Positions 26,744-35,655 of a DNA stretch of 64,000 bases are shown piece after piece. The notes below the pieces were generated by a model, which had not been told where the DNA came from, did no database searches, and worked only from the letters and a program-made list of their open reading frames with translations. The stretch lies in NCBI RefSeq assembly GCF_001598375.1, contig NZ_BCYV01000014.1, positions 124,001-188,000 on the forward strand, written 5' to 3'. How positions within the stretch are numbered: position 1 is the first letter of the stretch; each line of letters begins with the position of its first letter. Source of the DNA: Novosphingobium capsulatum NBRC 12533 (GTDB taxonomy: Bacteria > Pseudomonadota > Alphaproteobacteria > Sphingomonadales > Sphingomonadaceae). The translations under genes and the position numbers were made by a program.

Positions 26744-27742
26744 TTATTCAGCAGCCTCGATCAGCCTGGCAACACGGCGGCGGGCCAGCACGGCGCCCTT
26801 GTCGATCGGCAGCATCTTTGGCCCCAGCGACCACAGGTCCGGCGTTCCCATCTGCCGCTGGACCTTCTCGATCATCGGTTTGTCCTCGACCTGGAAAGCG
26901 TGGATCAGCTGTTCGCGCAGGACAGCGTTGAACGCGGCGTCATCGATCAGGAAATTGCGCGTGTTGCAGCTGAAATAGTGCGTGCTGGTCAGCGTTTCGG
27001 GCGTCATGTTGTGCAGGTTGAGCGTGTCGATGCCGCGCTCGGGCTTGCCCACCGGATGCCCGCCAGCGCGCAGGACCATCAGCGCCGGCGCATACCAATC
27101 CACCTCGGTCCACAGTTTGGCCGGCGATTCCAGGTTGAAGGCCGGCGGCGCATCGTCGCTGTCCGAACGCCAGGCGATGGAGAAGTGATCGGCATGTTCT
27201 TCCACTGTCGACTTGGCCCGTGTGTTGAACCCGCTGCCCAGGCTGCTGGCGTGCAGATAATCGGCGTGGCTCAGATCGAGGATATTGTCGGCGAGCAGTT
27301 CGTAGTTGGCCTGGACCGCGGTGTGCAGGCGCAACTGTGCCGTTTCCGGCGCGGCATCGATAAAGGAAAGATCGGGCAGCAGGTTTTCGTCCGGCTCTTG
27401 TTGGCCGACCCAGATCCACACCGCCTTATGCCGCTCCAACACCGGGAAACTGGCGACCGCAAGCGTCGAGGTCGCCGCGCCGTGCGGGTTGCGGACGCAT
27501 TGGCCGGCGGTATTGAACACCAGGCCGTGATAGGGGCACGCGATGGTGTCGCCTTCCCGCTTGCCTTCGCTGAGCGGCGCAAAGCGGTGGGGGCAGCGAT
27601 TGTCGAGCACGGCCATCTTGCCGGCGTCGGTGCGGAAGGCGACCATGGGAATATCCAGCACCGTGCGGGTCAGCACGGCACCATCGGCAATTTCATCGGC
27701 CCAGGCGAACTGATACCAGCGGTTTTGAACAAAGCGGACCAT
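26744..27742 (-). CDS. Rieske non-heme iron oxygenase, VanA-like
   Basis: Oxygenase component of 332 residues. The Rieske [2Fe-2S] ligands are C50-x-H52 and C69-x2-H72 (NRCPHRF and ACPYHG). The mononuclear iron site is in DNILDLSHADYLH. The size and layout match the vanillate O-demethylase oxygenase group, which demethylates or hydroxylates aromatic or methoxy substrates. No reductase gene is present, so electrons must come from elsewhere. The ATG at 27742 overlaps the stop of the EthD gene by one base. It is the last gene of the TonB-EthD-Rieske operon, facing the LysR gene at the far end. Confidence 0.92.
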   Translation of the reverse strand: MVRFVQNRWYQFAWADEIADGAVLTRTVLDIPMVAFRTDAGKMAVLDNRCPHRFAPLSEGKREGDTIACPYHGLVFNTAGQCVRNPHGAATSTLAVASFPVLERHKAVWIWVGQQEPDENLLPDLSFIDAAPETAQLRLHTAVQANYELLADNILDLSHADYLHASSLGSGFNTRAKSTVEEHADHFSIAWRSDSDDAPPAFNLESPAKLWTEVDWYAPALMVLRAGGHPVGKPERGIDTLNLHNMTPETLTSTHYFSCNTRNFLIDDAAFNAVLREQLIHAFQVEDKPMIEKVQRQMGTPDLWSLGPKMLPIDKGAVLARRRVARLIEAAE

Positions 27743-28512
27743 CACGTCATCTCCACTGCTGCGTTGGGTGCCGTGTGATCGGCCACGATCGTGCGCTCCT
27801 CGACCACGAACAGCGCTTCCTGCCGGCGGTCCAGCAGGCCGGAAAAGTGTGATTGGGGTTCCTCGATCACCGCGCGATAGGCATCGATCGCGCGCCACGT
27901 GTCGTCACTGTCGAACCACAGGCTTTCCACCCCGGCAAAGGGGCTGAGCGGCGCATTGGCGATGAAGTTGGCGGGAAGGTTGGCGTCGGCCTCTCCCGCG
28001 ATGCTGATGCTGCGGGTCATGCGCCGGAGGAACGGGGCAAGGGCCGGATGATCGGCGATGCGGCCGGCTTCCTGCGCCCAGGCCTGGGCAAACGCGGCAG
28101 GCGGCGACGCGTGGTTGCTGGCAATGAACCGCATGAGCTTGAGTGGGGCGGCGCCCGGCGCGCGCACGCCAACCTCCTGAGTCCGGGTGGCCAGCAGGAT
28201 GATGGCACTGTGGCAGACGAAGTTGAGCTCGTCGGGCTGGATCGTTTCGCGATAATAGGGATCAGCGATCGAACGGGCAAACGCTGCCCCGTCGGGAAAG
28301 CTGATCTCGCTGAACGAGTCAAAATCAGGCCCGGCCACCCATCCTGCCGCATGGGTGCCATAGACTGCATCGAGAACGTGATTCTGGATGTAGCTCGTCA
28401 TGTAGCCGGGGTTATGCGCCACCGTTGCACCATGAACCTGCTCGGCATAGCGGGAATAGTCGCGGTGAGTCATTCCCGCGCGGCGGCGCCCGCCGATGAT
28501 CATCTTCAGCAT
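27742..28512 (-). CDS. EthD-domain protein (apparently duplicated)
   Basis: A 256-residue protein of the dimeric alpha-beta barrel type. The first half, MLKMIIGGRRRAGMTHRDYSRYAEQVHG, is a typical EthD start. The second half (LKLMRFIASNHA... FAQAWAQEAG) repeats the pattern, so the chain probably contains two EthD-like barrels and mimics the dimer. EthD proteins accompany oxygenases in degradation operons; known roles are small-ligand handling or ring chemistry. The ATG at 28512 has GGAGAG nine bases upstream. It begins 19 bases after the TonB receptor stop and is translationally linked to the Rieske gene. Confidence 0.8.
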   Translation of the reverse strand: MLKMIIGGRRRAGMTHRDYSRYAEQVHGATVAHNPGYMTSYIQNHVLDAVYGTHAAGWVAGPDFDSFSEISFPDGAAFARSIADPYYRETIQPDELNFVCHSAIILLATRTQEVGVRAPGAAPLKLMRFIASNHASPPAAFAQAWAQEAGRIADHPALAPFLRRMTRSISIAGEADANLPANFIANAPLSPFAGVESLWFDSDDTWRAIDAYRAVIEEPQSHFSGLLDRRQEALFVVEERTIVADHTAPNAAVEMT

Positions 28513-28531
28513 CACGTTCTCTCCGGCTTGA

Positions 28532-30991
28532 TCAGTACTTGTATCCAAGGCGCACGCCATACGTCCGGGGCGGGGCATAGACCGACGACAGCACACCGCC
28601 GGCTGGCGCCACGTACTGTGTGAACAGTGGCACCGCCTGGTTCGTGATGTTGCGAATATAGCCGGTGATCGACCAGCGTTCGTCGGTCGATCCGAACGTG
28701 GCCGAGGCATCGAATGTCCAGAACGAACCGCTGTTCTGCTGCGCGAGATATTCGAAACCGACGACGCTGTTGGACCGGTAGCGGGCATCGCCGTTCAGCA
28801 CGAGCTTGCGATCGCCGAGCGGAATCGTCTGCTCGATCCCGCCGTTGAGCGACCAGCGCGGCGAATTGTAGCTGGGCTTGCCGGCGCAATCGATCGCGTA
28901 GACAGCCGCGCCGCCCGCAGTTGTCGGCGTTACGGCACAGCCCACGGCCGGCGGGGGTGAAGCCGCATCACGGGGCGTGTTGTAGGTATAGCTGGTGGCC
29001 TTGGCGTCGAGATACTGGACCGTCCCGCTCAACCGCGTGTTGCGCGTAACCAGAACCTGCGCTTCCACATCGACACCCTTGATGGTCGAGCTGCCGATGT
29101 TCTCTGTAAAGTAGTTGGTGGCGTTGTTGGCATCCAGGCCATAGTGCGACACCTGCTGGTTGCGATAGCGCCAGTGGAACAGTTCGATGTTCAACTGCAC
29201 GCGGCTGTTGAAGAACCGGTTCTTCGAGCCGAGCGTCCACGCCTCGACATATTCCGGGGCGAAGGTTTCGTGCCCTGGGGCGTTGGAGAAGCCACCCGAG
29301 CGATAGCCCGTTTCATAGCTGGCGTAGAGCAGCGATGCGCGCGCGACATCGTATTCGGCGGCCAGGCGATAGGTCACGCGGCCCTTGCTGATCGCGGCAT
29401 TCACCTGGTTGGGAATGTAGAACAGGATGTTGCCGGCCGAACCATAGGGCACCGCGTTGGCTGGCCCGGGCAGGGCAGGTACACCTGGCACCTGGGCAAG
29501 GGTCTGGACAACCGGCAGCGATGGCCCGCCAAAGCAGCCGGTGCCGAACGGCGGCGGCGCATTGTTGCACAGTTCGACGAGCGTGTCGGAGCTACCGTTG
29601 AACGTCTTGCTGTCGTGCGTGTAGCGCCCGGCCGCGACAAACCGCAGCGCATCGCCAAGATGGGCGGTTACCCGTCCAAAGGTGGCGTAAGACTTGGTCT
29701 TCGACGTGAAATCCTGGAAGGAGATGATCTGGTACTGGTTGATGCCATACTGCCCCTTGACGGTTTCGTCGAAGTAGTAGCCGCCGATCAACCAGTCGAA
29801 CGGACCGACCCGCGGACCTTGGAAGCGCATTTCACCGCTGAACTGGCTGTCGTTCTCGCGGTTGAGCGACCCTCTGAACGACGGGCCGTTGAACAGGTTG
29901 TCGAGTTTGGAGTGCCGGTAGGCCGGCACGATAGTGAGCGTGCCGCCGGCCAGATCGGCATTAACCTCGCCGGTCAGGCCCCAGTAGGTGTTGTTGAGAT
30001 AGGGGCGCACCAGCGGCGCCGGATTGATGAACGTGCCGGGAATGACCGCTTGTGCAAAATAGGCGCTGCCCGAACGCGACAGGAGGCCGCTGTACGGATC
30101 AACGTTTGCCGGCGTGAACGTGTAATTCGCCGGGGATGTCGCGGTTGCGGGCGTGCCTGGCGTGAAGTTTTCCGTGCCGACATAGCTGCCGCCAACGCCC
30201 CGGCCGCCCTGATGCGAATAGTCACCGCTGATCCTTACGGTCACGCCGGGGCTCGGGCGGACGAGCAACTGGGCGCGGATGGCCTGGCCCACTTCATCAG
30301 ACGTGCCGTCCTGGTTGTAGCCGTCGCGGTTCACGATCTTACCGGCCAGGCGGAACGCTGCATTGTCACCGATCGGCAGATTAGCCGCTGCTTCGACGTC
30401 AATGGCATTGTAGTTGCCGAAACCGCCCGAAAGCGAGACCGACCGCTCGCCCAGCTTGGGCTTGGCCGGAATGACGTTGATGGCCCCGCCCGTGGCGTTG
30501 CGGCCGTACAGCGTGCCTTGCGGCCCCTTGAGCACCTCGATCCGTTCCAGATCGAAGAACGTGCCGGTGGTCGATGTCGGCCGGCCCAGATAGACGCCAT
30601 CGAGGTTGAACGCGATCGCCGGGTCGGAATAGCCGTTGTTGGTGAAGTTGCCGACGCCGCGCACGAAGAACGTGGTGTTGGCGCCGCCGCCTTGCTGCAC
30701 CGTCAGCGCGGGAACCGTGGCGTTGAGCGTCGTTGCCGTCACCACCCCGGCGCGCGTCAGTTCCCCTGGCGAAACGACATCGATCGCCACGGCGGCGCGC
30801 TGCGCGTTTTCGACCCGGCGCTGCGCCGTGACGACGATCTCGGCAAGCCCGGTGGTTTGCCCGGATGGTTCGGCCTGGGTAGTGGCTGCAGGCGCCACGG
30901 CAGCGCCAGGCGTGGCGACTTGCGCGGCAGCGGTCATGGGAAGCGACACCGCCGCAAACGCAGTGCCGACCAGCAATAGTGCCTTCATCAT
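28532..30991 (-). CDS. TonB-dependent outer-membrane receptor, Rieske operon
   Basis: Outer-membrane receptor of 819 residues, first gene of the leftward operon. Signal peptide MMKALLLVGTAFAAV... ends near TAAAQ, then EIVVTAQRR, a plug domain with LKGPQGTLYGRNATGGAINV, and a barrel ending RLGYKY. Its plug differs from the module A and B receptors (FFVRGVGNFTNNGYSDP rather than IRGIGLN), so it is a different subfamily and likely takes a different substrate. It is divergent from a LysR gene, with a LysR-type box between them. No ATAG-N6-CTAT site is present. Confidence 0.93.
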   Translation of the reverse strand: MMKALLLVGTAFAAVSLPMTAAAQVATPGAAVAPAATTQAEPSGQTTGLAEIVVTAQRRVENAQRAAVAIDVVSPGELTRAGVVTATTLNATVPALTVQQGGGANTTFFVRGVGNFTNNGYSDPAIAFNLDGVYLGRPTSTTGTFFDLERIEVLKGPQGTLYGRNATGGAINVIPAKPKLGERSVSLSGGFGNYNAIDVEAAANLPIGDNAAFRLAGKIVNRDGYNQDGTSDEVGQAIRAQLLVRPSPGVTVRISGDYSHQGGRGVGGSYVGTENFTPGTPATATSPANYTFTPANVDPYSGLLSRSGSAYFAQAVIPGTFINPAPLVRPYLNNTYWGLTGEVNADLAGGTLTIVPAYRHSKLDNLFNGPSFRGSLNRENDSQFSGEMRFQGPRVGPFDWLIGGYYFDETVKGQYGINQYQIISFQDFTSKTKSYATFGRVTAHLGDALRFVAAGRYTHDSKTFNGSSDTLVELCNNAPPPFGTGCFGGPSLPVVQTLAQVPGVPALPGPANAVPYGSAGNILFYIPNQVNAAISKGRVTYRLAAEYDVARASLLYASYETGYRSGGFSNAPGHETFAPEYVEAWTLGSKNRFFNSRVQLNIELFHWRYRNQQVSHYGLDANNATNYFTENIGSSTIKGVDVEAQVLVTRNTRLSGTVQYLDAKATSYTYNTPRDAASPPPAVGCAVTPTTAGGAAVYAIDCAGKPSYNSPRWSLNGGIEQTIPLGDRKLVLNGDARYRSNSVVGFEYLAQQNSGSFWTFDASATFGSTDERWSITGYIRNITNQAVPLFTQYVAPAGGVLSSVYAPPRTYGVRLGYKY

Positions 30992-31076
30992 TTCTCCCCT
31001 TCGTGGCTCTCTTGGGCCTTGTTGGGGTGATTAAGCCTGGTTTGCCGGGGTTGGGCAAATTGCATGTTCGCACCAC

Positions 31077-31097
31077 ATTATTCGCATAGTGAATGAT
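31077..31097. promoter_or_regulatory. LysR-type binding box
   Basis: Inverted arms ATTATTC and GAATGAT (one mismatch) around seven bases, containing a T-N11-A core. It lies between the divergent TonB receptor (start 30991) and LysR (start 31151) genes, where an autoregulated LysR activator would bind. Confidence 0.6.
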
Positions 31098-31150
31098 CTG
31101 GGCATTTCCCTCGTTTTCAGTGATGATCCCTTGCTGCTATAGCCGGGGGC

Positions 31151-32104
31151 ATGACGGCTCCGCTCAACCTGGCTTCGCTCGACCTCAACCTGATGGTCAT
31201 CTTCGATGCGCTGATGAAGGACCGCCATCTCTCGCGCGCCGGCGATCGGGTCGGGCTGAGCCAGCCAGCGATGAGCCACGCCCTGCGTCGCTTGCGCGGC
31301 GTGCTGGGCGACGATCTGTTTATCCGCCGCGGCGGTGCCATGGACCCAACCCCACGCGCGCTGGCTCTGGCCGACCCGATCGGCGGTGCGCTCGACCGGC
31401 TGCGCGCCGCGTTGGACACCGAGCCCGAGTTCGAGCCGGCCACGGCGGAGCGCAGCTTCACGCTTACCATGTCGGATGCGAGTGCAGCGCACCTGCTGCC
31501 CAACCTGATTCCCCGCCTGCGGACCAGCGCTCCTGGCGTGGACATCGACCTGCTGGCATCGGGCGCGCGCGAGGGGACCGAGCACCTGCTATCCGGCGCG
31601 GCCGATCTTGGCCTGGGCGTATTTCCCAACCTGCCCGAACGCCTGCACTGCGAGCCTGTCCAGACGCTGAAAATGGTCTGCATCGCCGATCGCGCGCACC
31701 CGGCACTGTCTGGCGGAATGACGCTTCAGGCTTTCCTGACGCTGCCGCATGTCGGCGTGGATATCGGCCAAGGTACCGGGGCGAATGTCGACTCGCTCAT
31801 CGAAACCATGGGCCTGCGCCGCCGCATCATGCTGCGCGTGCCGCATTTCCTGATCGTTGCCAGCGTCGTGATCGGGTCAGATCTTCTCGCAGTCGTGCCA
31901 TCGGCGATCCTGCGCGAGGAGGAGAAGGCCCATCTGACGATCCACGAGCTGCCGGTTGCCCTGCCGGAAATTGCCATCCACATCGCGTGGCGCGCGCGTC
32001 AATCGCAGGATCCCGCCCTCCGCTGGCTGAGGAAAGCGGTGGCAGAGGCCATACGTCAGCCGTTCTGGAGAGCCACGCCGATCCAGAATTGCGCCTGCCG
32101 CTGA
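31151..32104 (+). CDS. LysR-family transcriptional regulator
   Basis: Regulator of 317 residues. The winged helix-turn-helix is near the N-terminus (LSRAGDRVGLSQPAMSHALR, about residues 30-50), followed by the periplasmic-binding-protein-like effector domain. It resembles the NodD/LinR-like group with a PTPRALALADPI linker. Divergent placement and the T-N11-A box predict that it activates the TonB-EthD-Rieske operon in response to the substrate or an early product. The diguanylate cyclase gene follows 58 bases later. Confidence 0.92.
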   Translation: MTAPLNLASLDLNLMVIFDALMKDRHLSRAGDRVGLSQPAMSHALRRLRGVLGDDLFIRRGGAMDPTPRALALADPIGGALDRLRAALDTEPEFEPATAERSFTLTMSDASAAHLLPNLIPRLRTSAPGVDIDLLASGAREGTEHLLSGAADLGLGVFPNLPERLHCEPVQTLKMVCIADRAHPALSGGMTLQAFLTLPHVGVDIGQGTGANVDSLIETMGLRRRIMLRVPHFLIVASVVIGSDLLAVVPSAILREEEKAHLTIHELPVALPEIAIHIAWRARQSQDPALRWLRKAVAEAIRQPFWRATPIQNCACR

Positions 32105-32162
32105 TTGGCCGTGGATCAAGGCACTCAAAAACCCGCCTGTTAACAATTCATTCTTGCAGCCG

Positions 32163-33422
32163 ATGTACCCTGAAATGGGAGTTGCTGCGGGTAGACACGG
32201 GATGGACGACCTCCACGGCAAGAGTGCGGTCGATCTGCAGTTCGCGCTGATCGATCAGGCGCTGGACAAGAGAGGCTTTGCGCTGCGCTTTCCGCGCGCG
32301 CTGGAAGAGCAGTTCGAGCAGGAGACCGGGCCGGTGCGGGTGCGCTGGTATGTGCGCATGGCGCTCTTGTCCCTGGCGCTGTTCGATTCGCTTATCGTGC
32401 TCGACTATTTTTCCCTGCCCGATGCATTTGGCTTGGCGTTGGTCCTGCGGTTCGGGCTGGTGACCAGCCTGACGGTCGCGGCGGTCTGGATAACCGCGCG
32501 CCATCCTCCCGCCGCCGTGCGCGAGGGGCTGCAGGTGGCACTCTCCACGATCATGGCGCTTTCCATCTATATGCTGGTCGTCGCCAGTGCGAGCCCGCTG
32601 CGCGAGAACTACCATCTGGGCATCCTGTTCGTCATGATGTTCACGGTGATGGTGCTGCGCCTGCGATGGCGCTACGCCCTCTTGGCAGCGGCCGCCACGG
32701 TGACTGTCCAACTCCTGACCCTGGCCAGTCTCCAAGACGCCTCGGTACAGTCGAAAGGCGCATCCGCCTTCCTCTCGCTCGCCTTTGCCGGTTTCGCGCT
32801 GGTGGCGCTCTACAGCCTGGAAAAGATGGAGCGGCGCGGCTGGCTGCGTTCGGTTCGCGATCGCCTGTGCGCGCAGGTTTTCGAGGAACTGTCGATCATC
32901 GATCCGCTGACCGGGCTGGGCAATCGGCGTGCCCTGGAACAGTGGGTCACTATCCAGCGGCAGGTTCATGTCGGCCGGCCGGTATCCGTGGTCATGGTCG
33001 ATATCGATCACTTCAAGGCCTATAACGATACGTTCGGCCATCTTGCCGGGGACGACTGCCTGCGCCGCATTTCGGGGTTGCTGGTATCCGAGGCGCGCAA
33101 GACGGGTGACCGGGTATGCCGGTTCGGCGGGGAGGAGTTCATTGTCTTCCTCATCGACATCGATCAGCCGACCGCGATCCTTGTTGCCGAACGCATGCGG
33201 CGCGAAATTGCCGCGCGGCGCATACCGCACAGGGCACCGATCGGGCCGCCCTTTGTCACTGCCAGTTTCGGCATTGCGACAGGCGCATTGACGGATGATT
33301 TCGATCTCAATGTGCTGATCGAAGGCGCCGACGCCGCGCTCTACAAAGCCAAGCAGCGCGGGCGCAACTGCATCGAGCCGCCGCTGCTGGGCCTGGCCGA
33401 GCCCTTGCACGCCACCGGATAA
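32163..33422 (+). CDS. Membrane diguanylate cyclase (GGDEF domain)
   Basis: Makes cyclic di-GMP from two GTP. About 419 residues. The N-terminal half has roughly five to six hydrophobic helices as a membrane sensor. The C-terminal GGDEF domain starts at DPLTGLGNRRALEQW, with metal-binding DIDHFKAYND and the active-site signature RFGGEEF. The product-inhibition RxxD is not clearly present (RKTGD instead), so feedback may be lost. The start is uncertain between 32163 and 32202; neither has a strong ribosome-binding site. Possibly it couples substrate sensing to surface attachment, but it may simply be a neighbour. Confidence 0.88.
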   Translation: MYPEMGVAAGRHGMDDLHGKSAVDLQFALIDQALDKRGFALRFPRALEEQFEQETGPVRVRWYVRMALLSLALFDSLIVLDYFSLPDAFGLALVLRFGLVTSLTVAAVWITARHPPAAVREGLQVALSTIMALSIYMLVVASASPLRENYHLGILFVMMFTVMVLRLRWRYALLAAAATVTVQLLTLASLQDASVQSKGASAFLSLAFAGFALVALYSLEKMERRGWLRSVRDRLCAQVFEELSIIDPLTGLGNRRALEQWVTIQRQVHVGRPVSVVMVDIDHFKAYNDTFGHLAGDDCLRRISGLLVSEARKTGDRVCRFGGEEFIVFLIDIDQPTAILVAERMRREIAARRIPHRAPIGPPFVTASFGIATGALTDDFDLNVLIEGADAALYKAKQRGRNCIEPPLLGLAEPLHATG

Positions 33423-33470
33423 GTGCTGGCGCTGCCTTCGCCCTGCGGCGGTCAGACGACCAGCAACGCG

Positions 33471-34673
33471 TCAGGTCGAAGGGAACAGCTCGGGATGGGA
33501 CAGAAGCCGCCGCTGGCGGGCATGGAGGCCCATGACGATGACCAGGAAGCCGAGAAGACAGGCGCCCGCGACGATCAATGCCCCTCTGCTGTCGGTGGCC
33601 GTAACGCTCAGGGCACACAGCAGCGGGCCAAGGCTGGCACCGAGCGCCTGGGCGCCGGGGACGAGCAAGGTGGCCCGCCGGGTGGGATCGACTTCGGCGG
33701 TGAAGTTGAGCTGATACGGCATCAGCAGGCCCCAGAACACGCCGAAGCAGACGGCGCACAGCGCAAAGCCGATGGGCCCGGGCAATTGAAACAGGATGAC
33801 GATCAGCGCCGCGTTGCACGCCACCGAAATGCCGTAGATCCGGAAAAACGAAACCTTCGGCGCGATCGCGGCGGTCAGCAGCGACCCCACGATCGAGGCT
33901 GCCACCGTCAGCGCGAGGACGAGGCCGATCAGGTCTGATCCGAGGTGGGCTTCCGTGCCGATTTGTCCGAGGTAGGAAAAGAAGCCGAAGACAAAGGCGT
34001 AGACCAGCACCACGCCCAGCAGGCTGAGCGCGCCGGCCGGTGGCAGCTTTTGCGCGGGCTCCCCATCGGACTGATCGTCGGCGACGGCGGGCAGCCGGTT
34101 GGGCACGCCAAGCACGAAGACCGCCGCGAGCGTCGACGTGCCGGCCAGCGCCAGGAACCCGCCGTTGGCGCCCCAGGCCGGCATCAAGGTGAGCGGCAGG
34201 AGCGCCGAAAACGCCACCTGGACCAATCCCTGCAACACCATCAGCACGGCGCCGAGCTTGGAGGGATTGCGCGAGCGCGCCAGCAGAAGCGAAGGGATCG
34301 ACAGCAAAACCCCCGCGCTGAATCCGGCGATCCCGCGATCGACGTACAGCAGCGGCGCTGCATGGCGCATGCTCATCACGTTGGCAGCGATCAGCGCCAT
34401 GGCCGCAAGCAGCCCGCGCAGCCGCAGATGAACCGGCTGGAGCCTGGCACTGGCCAGCGCCACCCCGGAGGCAAGAGCAAGGAACTCCACCGTCACCGCG
34501 CCGCCCAGGCCCGCGGCCGATATCCGGCCTTCGTTTACCAATGCCCCGAACAGCAGCGGCTGAATGCCGGCGATCACCAGGGCAAATGTCCCCACCGCCA
34601 TCACCGCTGCAAGCTCGCGGTGCGACGGCGGATCGAGCAGCCAGGCCTGCCGACGCTTCACCGATGTAGCCAT
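33471..34673 (-). CDS. MFS transporter, module B
   Basis: Inner-membrane transporter of 400 residues with about twelve hydrophobic segments, starting MATSVKRRQAWLLDPP. It is paralogous to the module A MFS: both have AGIQPL/AGVQPV near the first helix and DPTRRATLLVPG / DPTRRTALLVPS late in the chain. GAGGAG is seven bases before the ATG. It is preceded by near-match operator H and lies on the same strand as the module B TetR, 86 bases away. Direction of transport is unknown. Confidence 0.85.
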   Translation of the reverse strand: MATSVKRRQAWLLDPPSHRELAAVMAVGTFALVIAGIQPLLFGALVNEGRISAAGLGGAVTVEFLALASGVALASARLQPVHLRLRGLLAAMALIAANVMSMRHAAPLLYVDRGIAGFSAGVLLSIPSLLLARSRNPSKLGAVLMVLQGLVQVAFSALLPLTLMPAWGANGGFLALAGTSTLAAVFVLGVPNRLPAVADDQSDGEPAQKLPPAGALSLLGVVLVYAFVFGFFSYLGQIGTEAHLGSDLIGLVLALTVAASIVGSLLTAAIAPKVSFFRIYGISVACNAALIVILFQLPGPIGFALCAVCFGVFWGLLMPYQLNFTAEVDPTRRATLLVPGAQALGASLGPLLCALSVTATDSRGALIVAGACLLGFLVIVMGLHARQRRLLSHPELFPST

Positions 34674-34712
34674 ACGCGCTCTCCTCGCCGGTGGACCGCC
34701 GACGCATTGAGG

Positions 34713-34726
34713 CTAGCTAAAACTAT
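34713..34726. promoter_or_regulatory. Near-match operator (site H)
   Basis: On the minus strand ATAG-TTTTAG-CTAG, one mismatch. It lies 39 bases before the MFS start, with TTGACA further upstream. The centre TTTTAG is identical to site I. Confidence 0.55.
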
Positions 34727-34759
34727 ACACCTGTCAATGGCGTGTCGCCGCCGTCCGGC

Positions 34760-35578
34760 TCATGACGTGGTCAAGCGGCTCATGCCGGTGAGGATCAGGG
34801 CAGCTTCCTTGAACAGAGTCGAGCGGGCAACCCGGTCTTCTTCGAGGGCCAGTTCATCGACCACGAAGCCGAATTCGGCACGAATGCGCAGCCTGGCCCA
34901 CAGCGTTTCATCGGAAAGGTCGGTAATGGCCGGGCGGTAAAACCGGAACATCTGGTCGGTGAACCGCCGCTGCCATTCCAGCCGCACATGGGCAAGATGG
35001 GGCAGCGCGCGCATCGCGCGGATGGTCCACACGCCGCCGGGCTGCGTTTCGATGATCTCGGACGCGGTGCGAAACCAGTCTGCCAGCAGGATCGGGTTTT
35101 CGCTGGTGTCCAGCGTCGCGCCATTCTTGAAAAGCCAGACGGCAAAGGCATCGAACTGCCGCTTTTGCAGCCGCGTGGCGAGTTCCTCGATGATTTGATA
35201 CTTGTCATCGAAGTAGCGATAGAGCGCTGGTGGGGTGAGCTGCGCGCGTTCGCAGATCGCGTTGGTCGTCAGCCGCTCGAACCCGACTTCGCCCAGCAAT
35301 TCGCCGGCCGCGGCGATTAGCTTCTCATAGGTTTCGATCGCCCTGCGCGAGCGCGGAACCACCTTCGTGTCTTCCAGATCCTGGTTGCGCGCGGCGTCTC
35401 GCTTTGGAGTCGCGCGGGGGCGTGCGGCCTTGCTTCCAGCCGACGATGCGCGCGCTTTCTTGAGAACTTTATTCTCGCCTGTCGCAGTGTCTGCGACGGT
35501 TTCCGTTTTTCCTGCCATGCCTTTCCCTAACCGAAAAAGCGCCGCCACGCGACAGCTGGCGGCGGGAAATGCATCCAT
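34760..35578 (-). CDS. TetR-family regulator, module B
   Basis: Regulator of up to 272 residues. A basic, low-complexity N-terminal tail of about 80 residues (KKARASSAGSKAARPRATPK) precedes the helix-turn-helix at about 101-122, which ends LTPPALYRYF, the same recognition helix as the TetR at 20484. The ligand domain has diverged more than the DNA-binding domain. The ATG at 35578 has AAGGGGG three bases upstream; an ATG at 35518 (MAGKTETV) is the alternative. It is divergent from the module B receptor gene across operator I, so autoregulation plus control of the receptor is expected. The basic tail could add nonspecific DNA affinity. Confidence 0.9.
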   Translation of the reverse strand: MDAFPAASCRVAALFRLGKGMAGKTETVADTATGENKVLKKARASSAGSKAARPRATPKRDAARNQDLEDTKVVPRSRRAIETYEKLIAAAGELLGEVGFERLTTNAICERAQLTPPALYRYFDDKYQIIEELATRLQKRQFDAFAVWLFKNGATLDTSENPILLADWFRTASEIIETQPGGVWTIRAMRALPHLAHVRLEWQRRFTDQMFRFYRPAITDLSDETLWARLRIRAEFGFVVDELALEEDRVARSTLFKEAALILTGMSRLTTS

Positions 35579-35612
35579 GATCCCCCTTGTCGATCGGCCT
35601 ATTGCCAAATGG

Positions 35613-35626
35613 ATAGTTTTAGCTAA
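35613..35626. promoter_or_regulatory. Near-match operator (site I)
   Basis: ATAG-TTTTAG-CTAA, one mismatch, in the 77-base gap between the divergent TetR (start 35578) and TonB receptor (start 35656) genes. Confidence 0.6.
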
Positions 35627-35655
35627 CTTGTCACAAACAGATGAGGAGCAGATCG

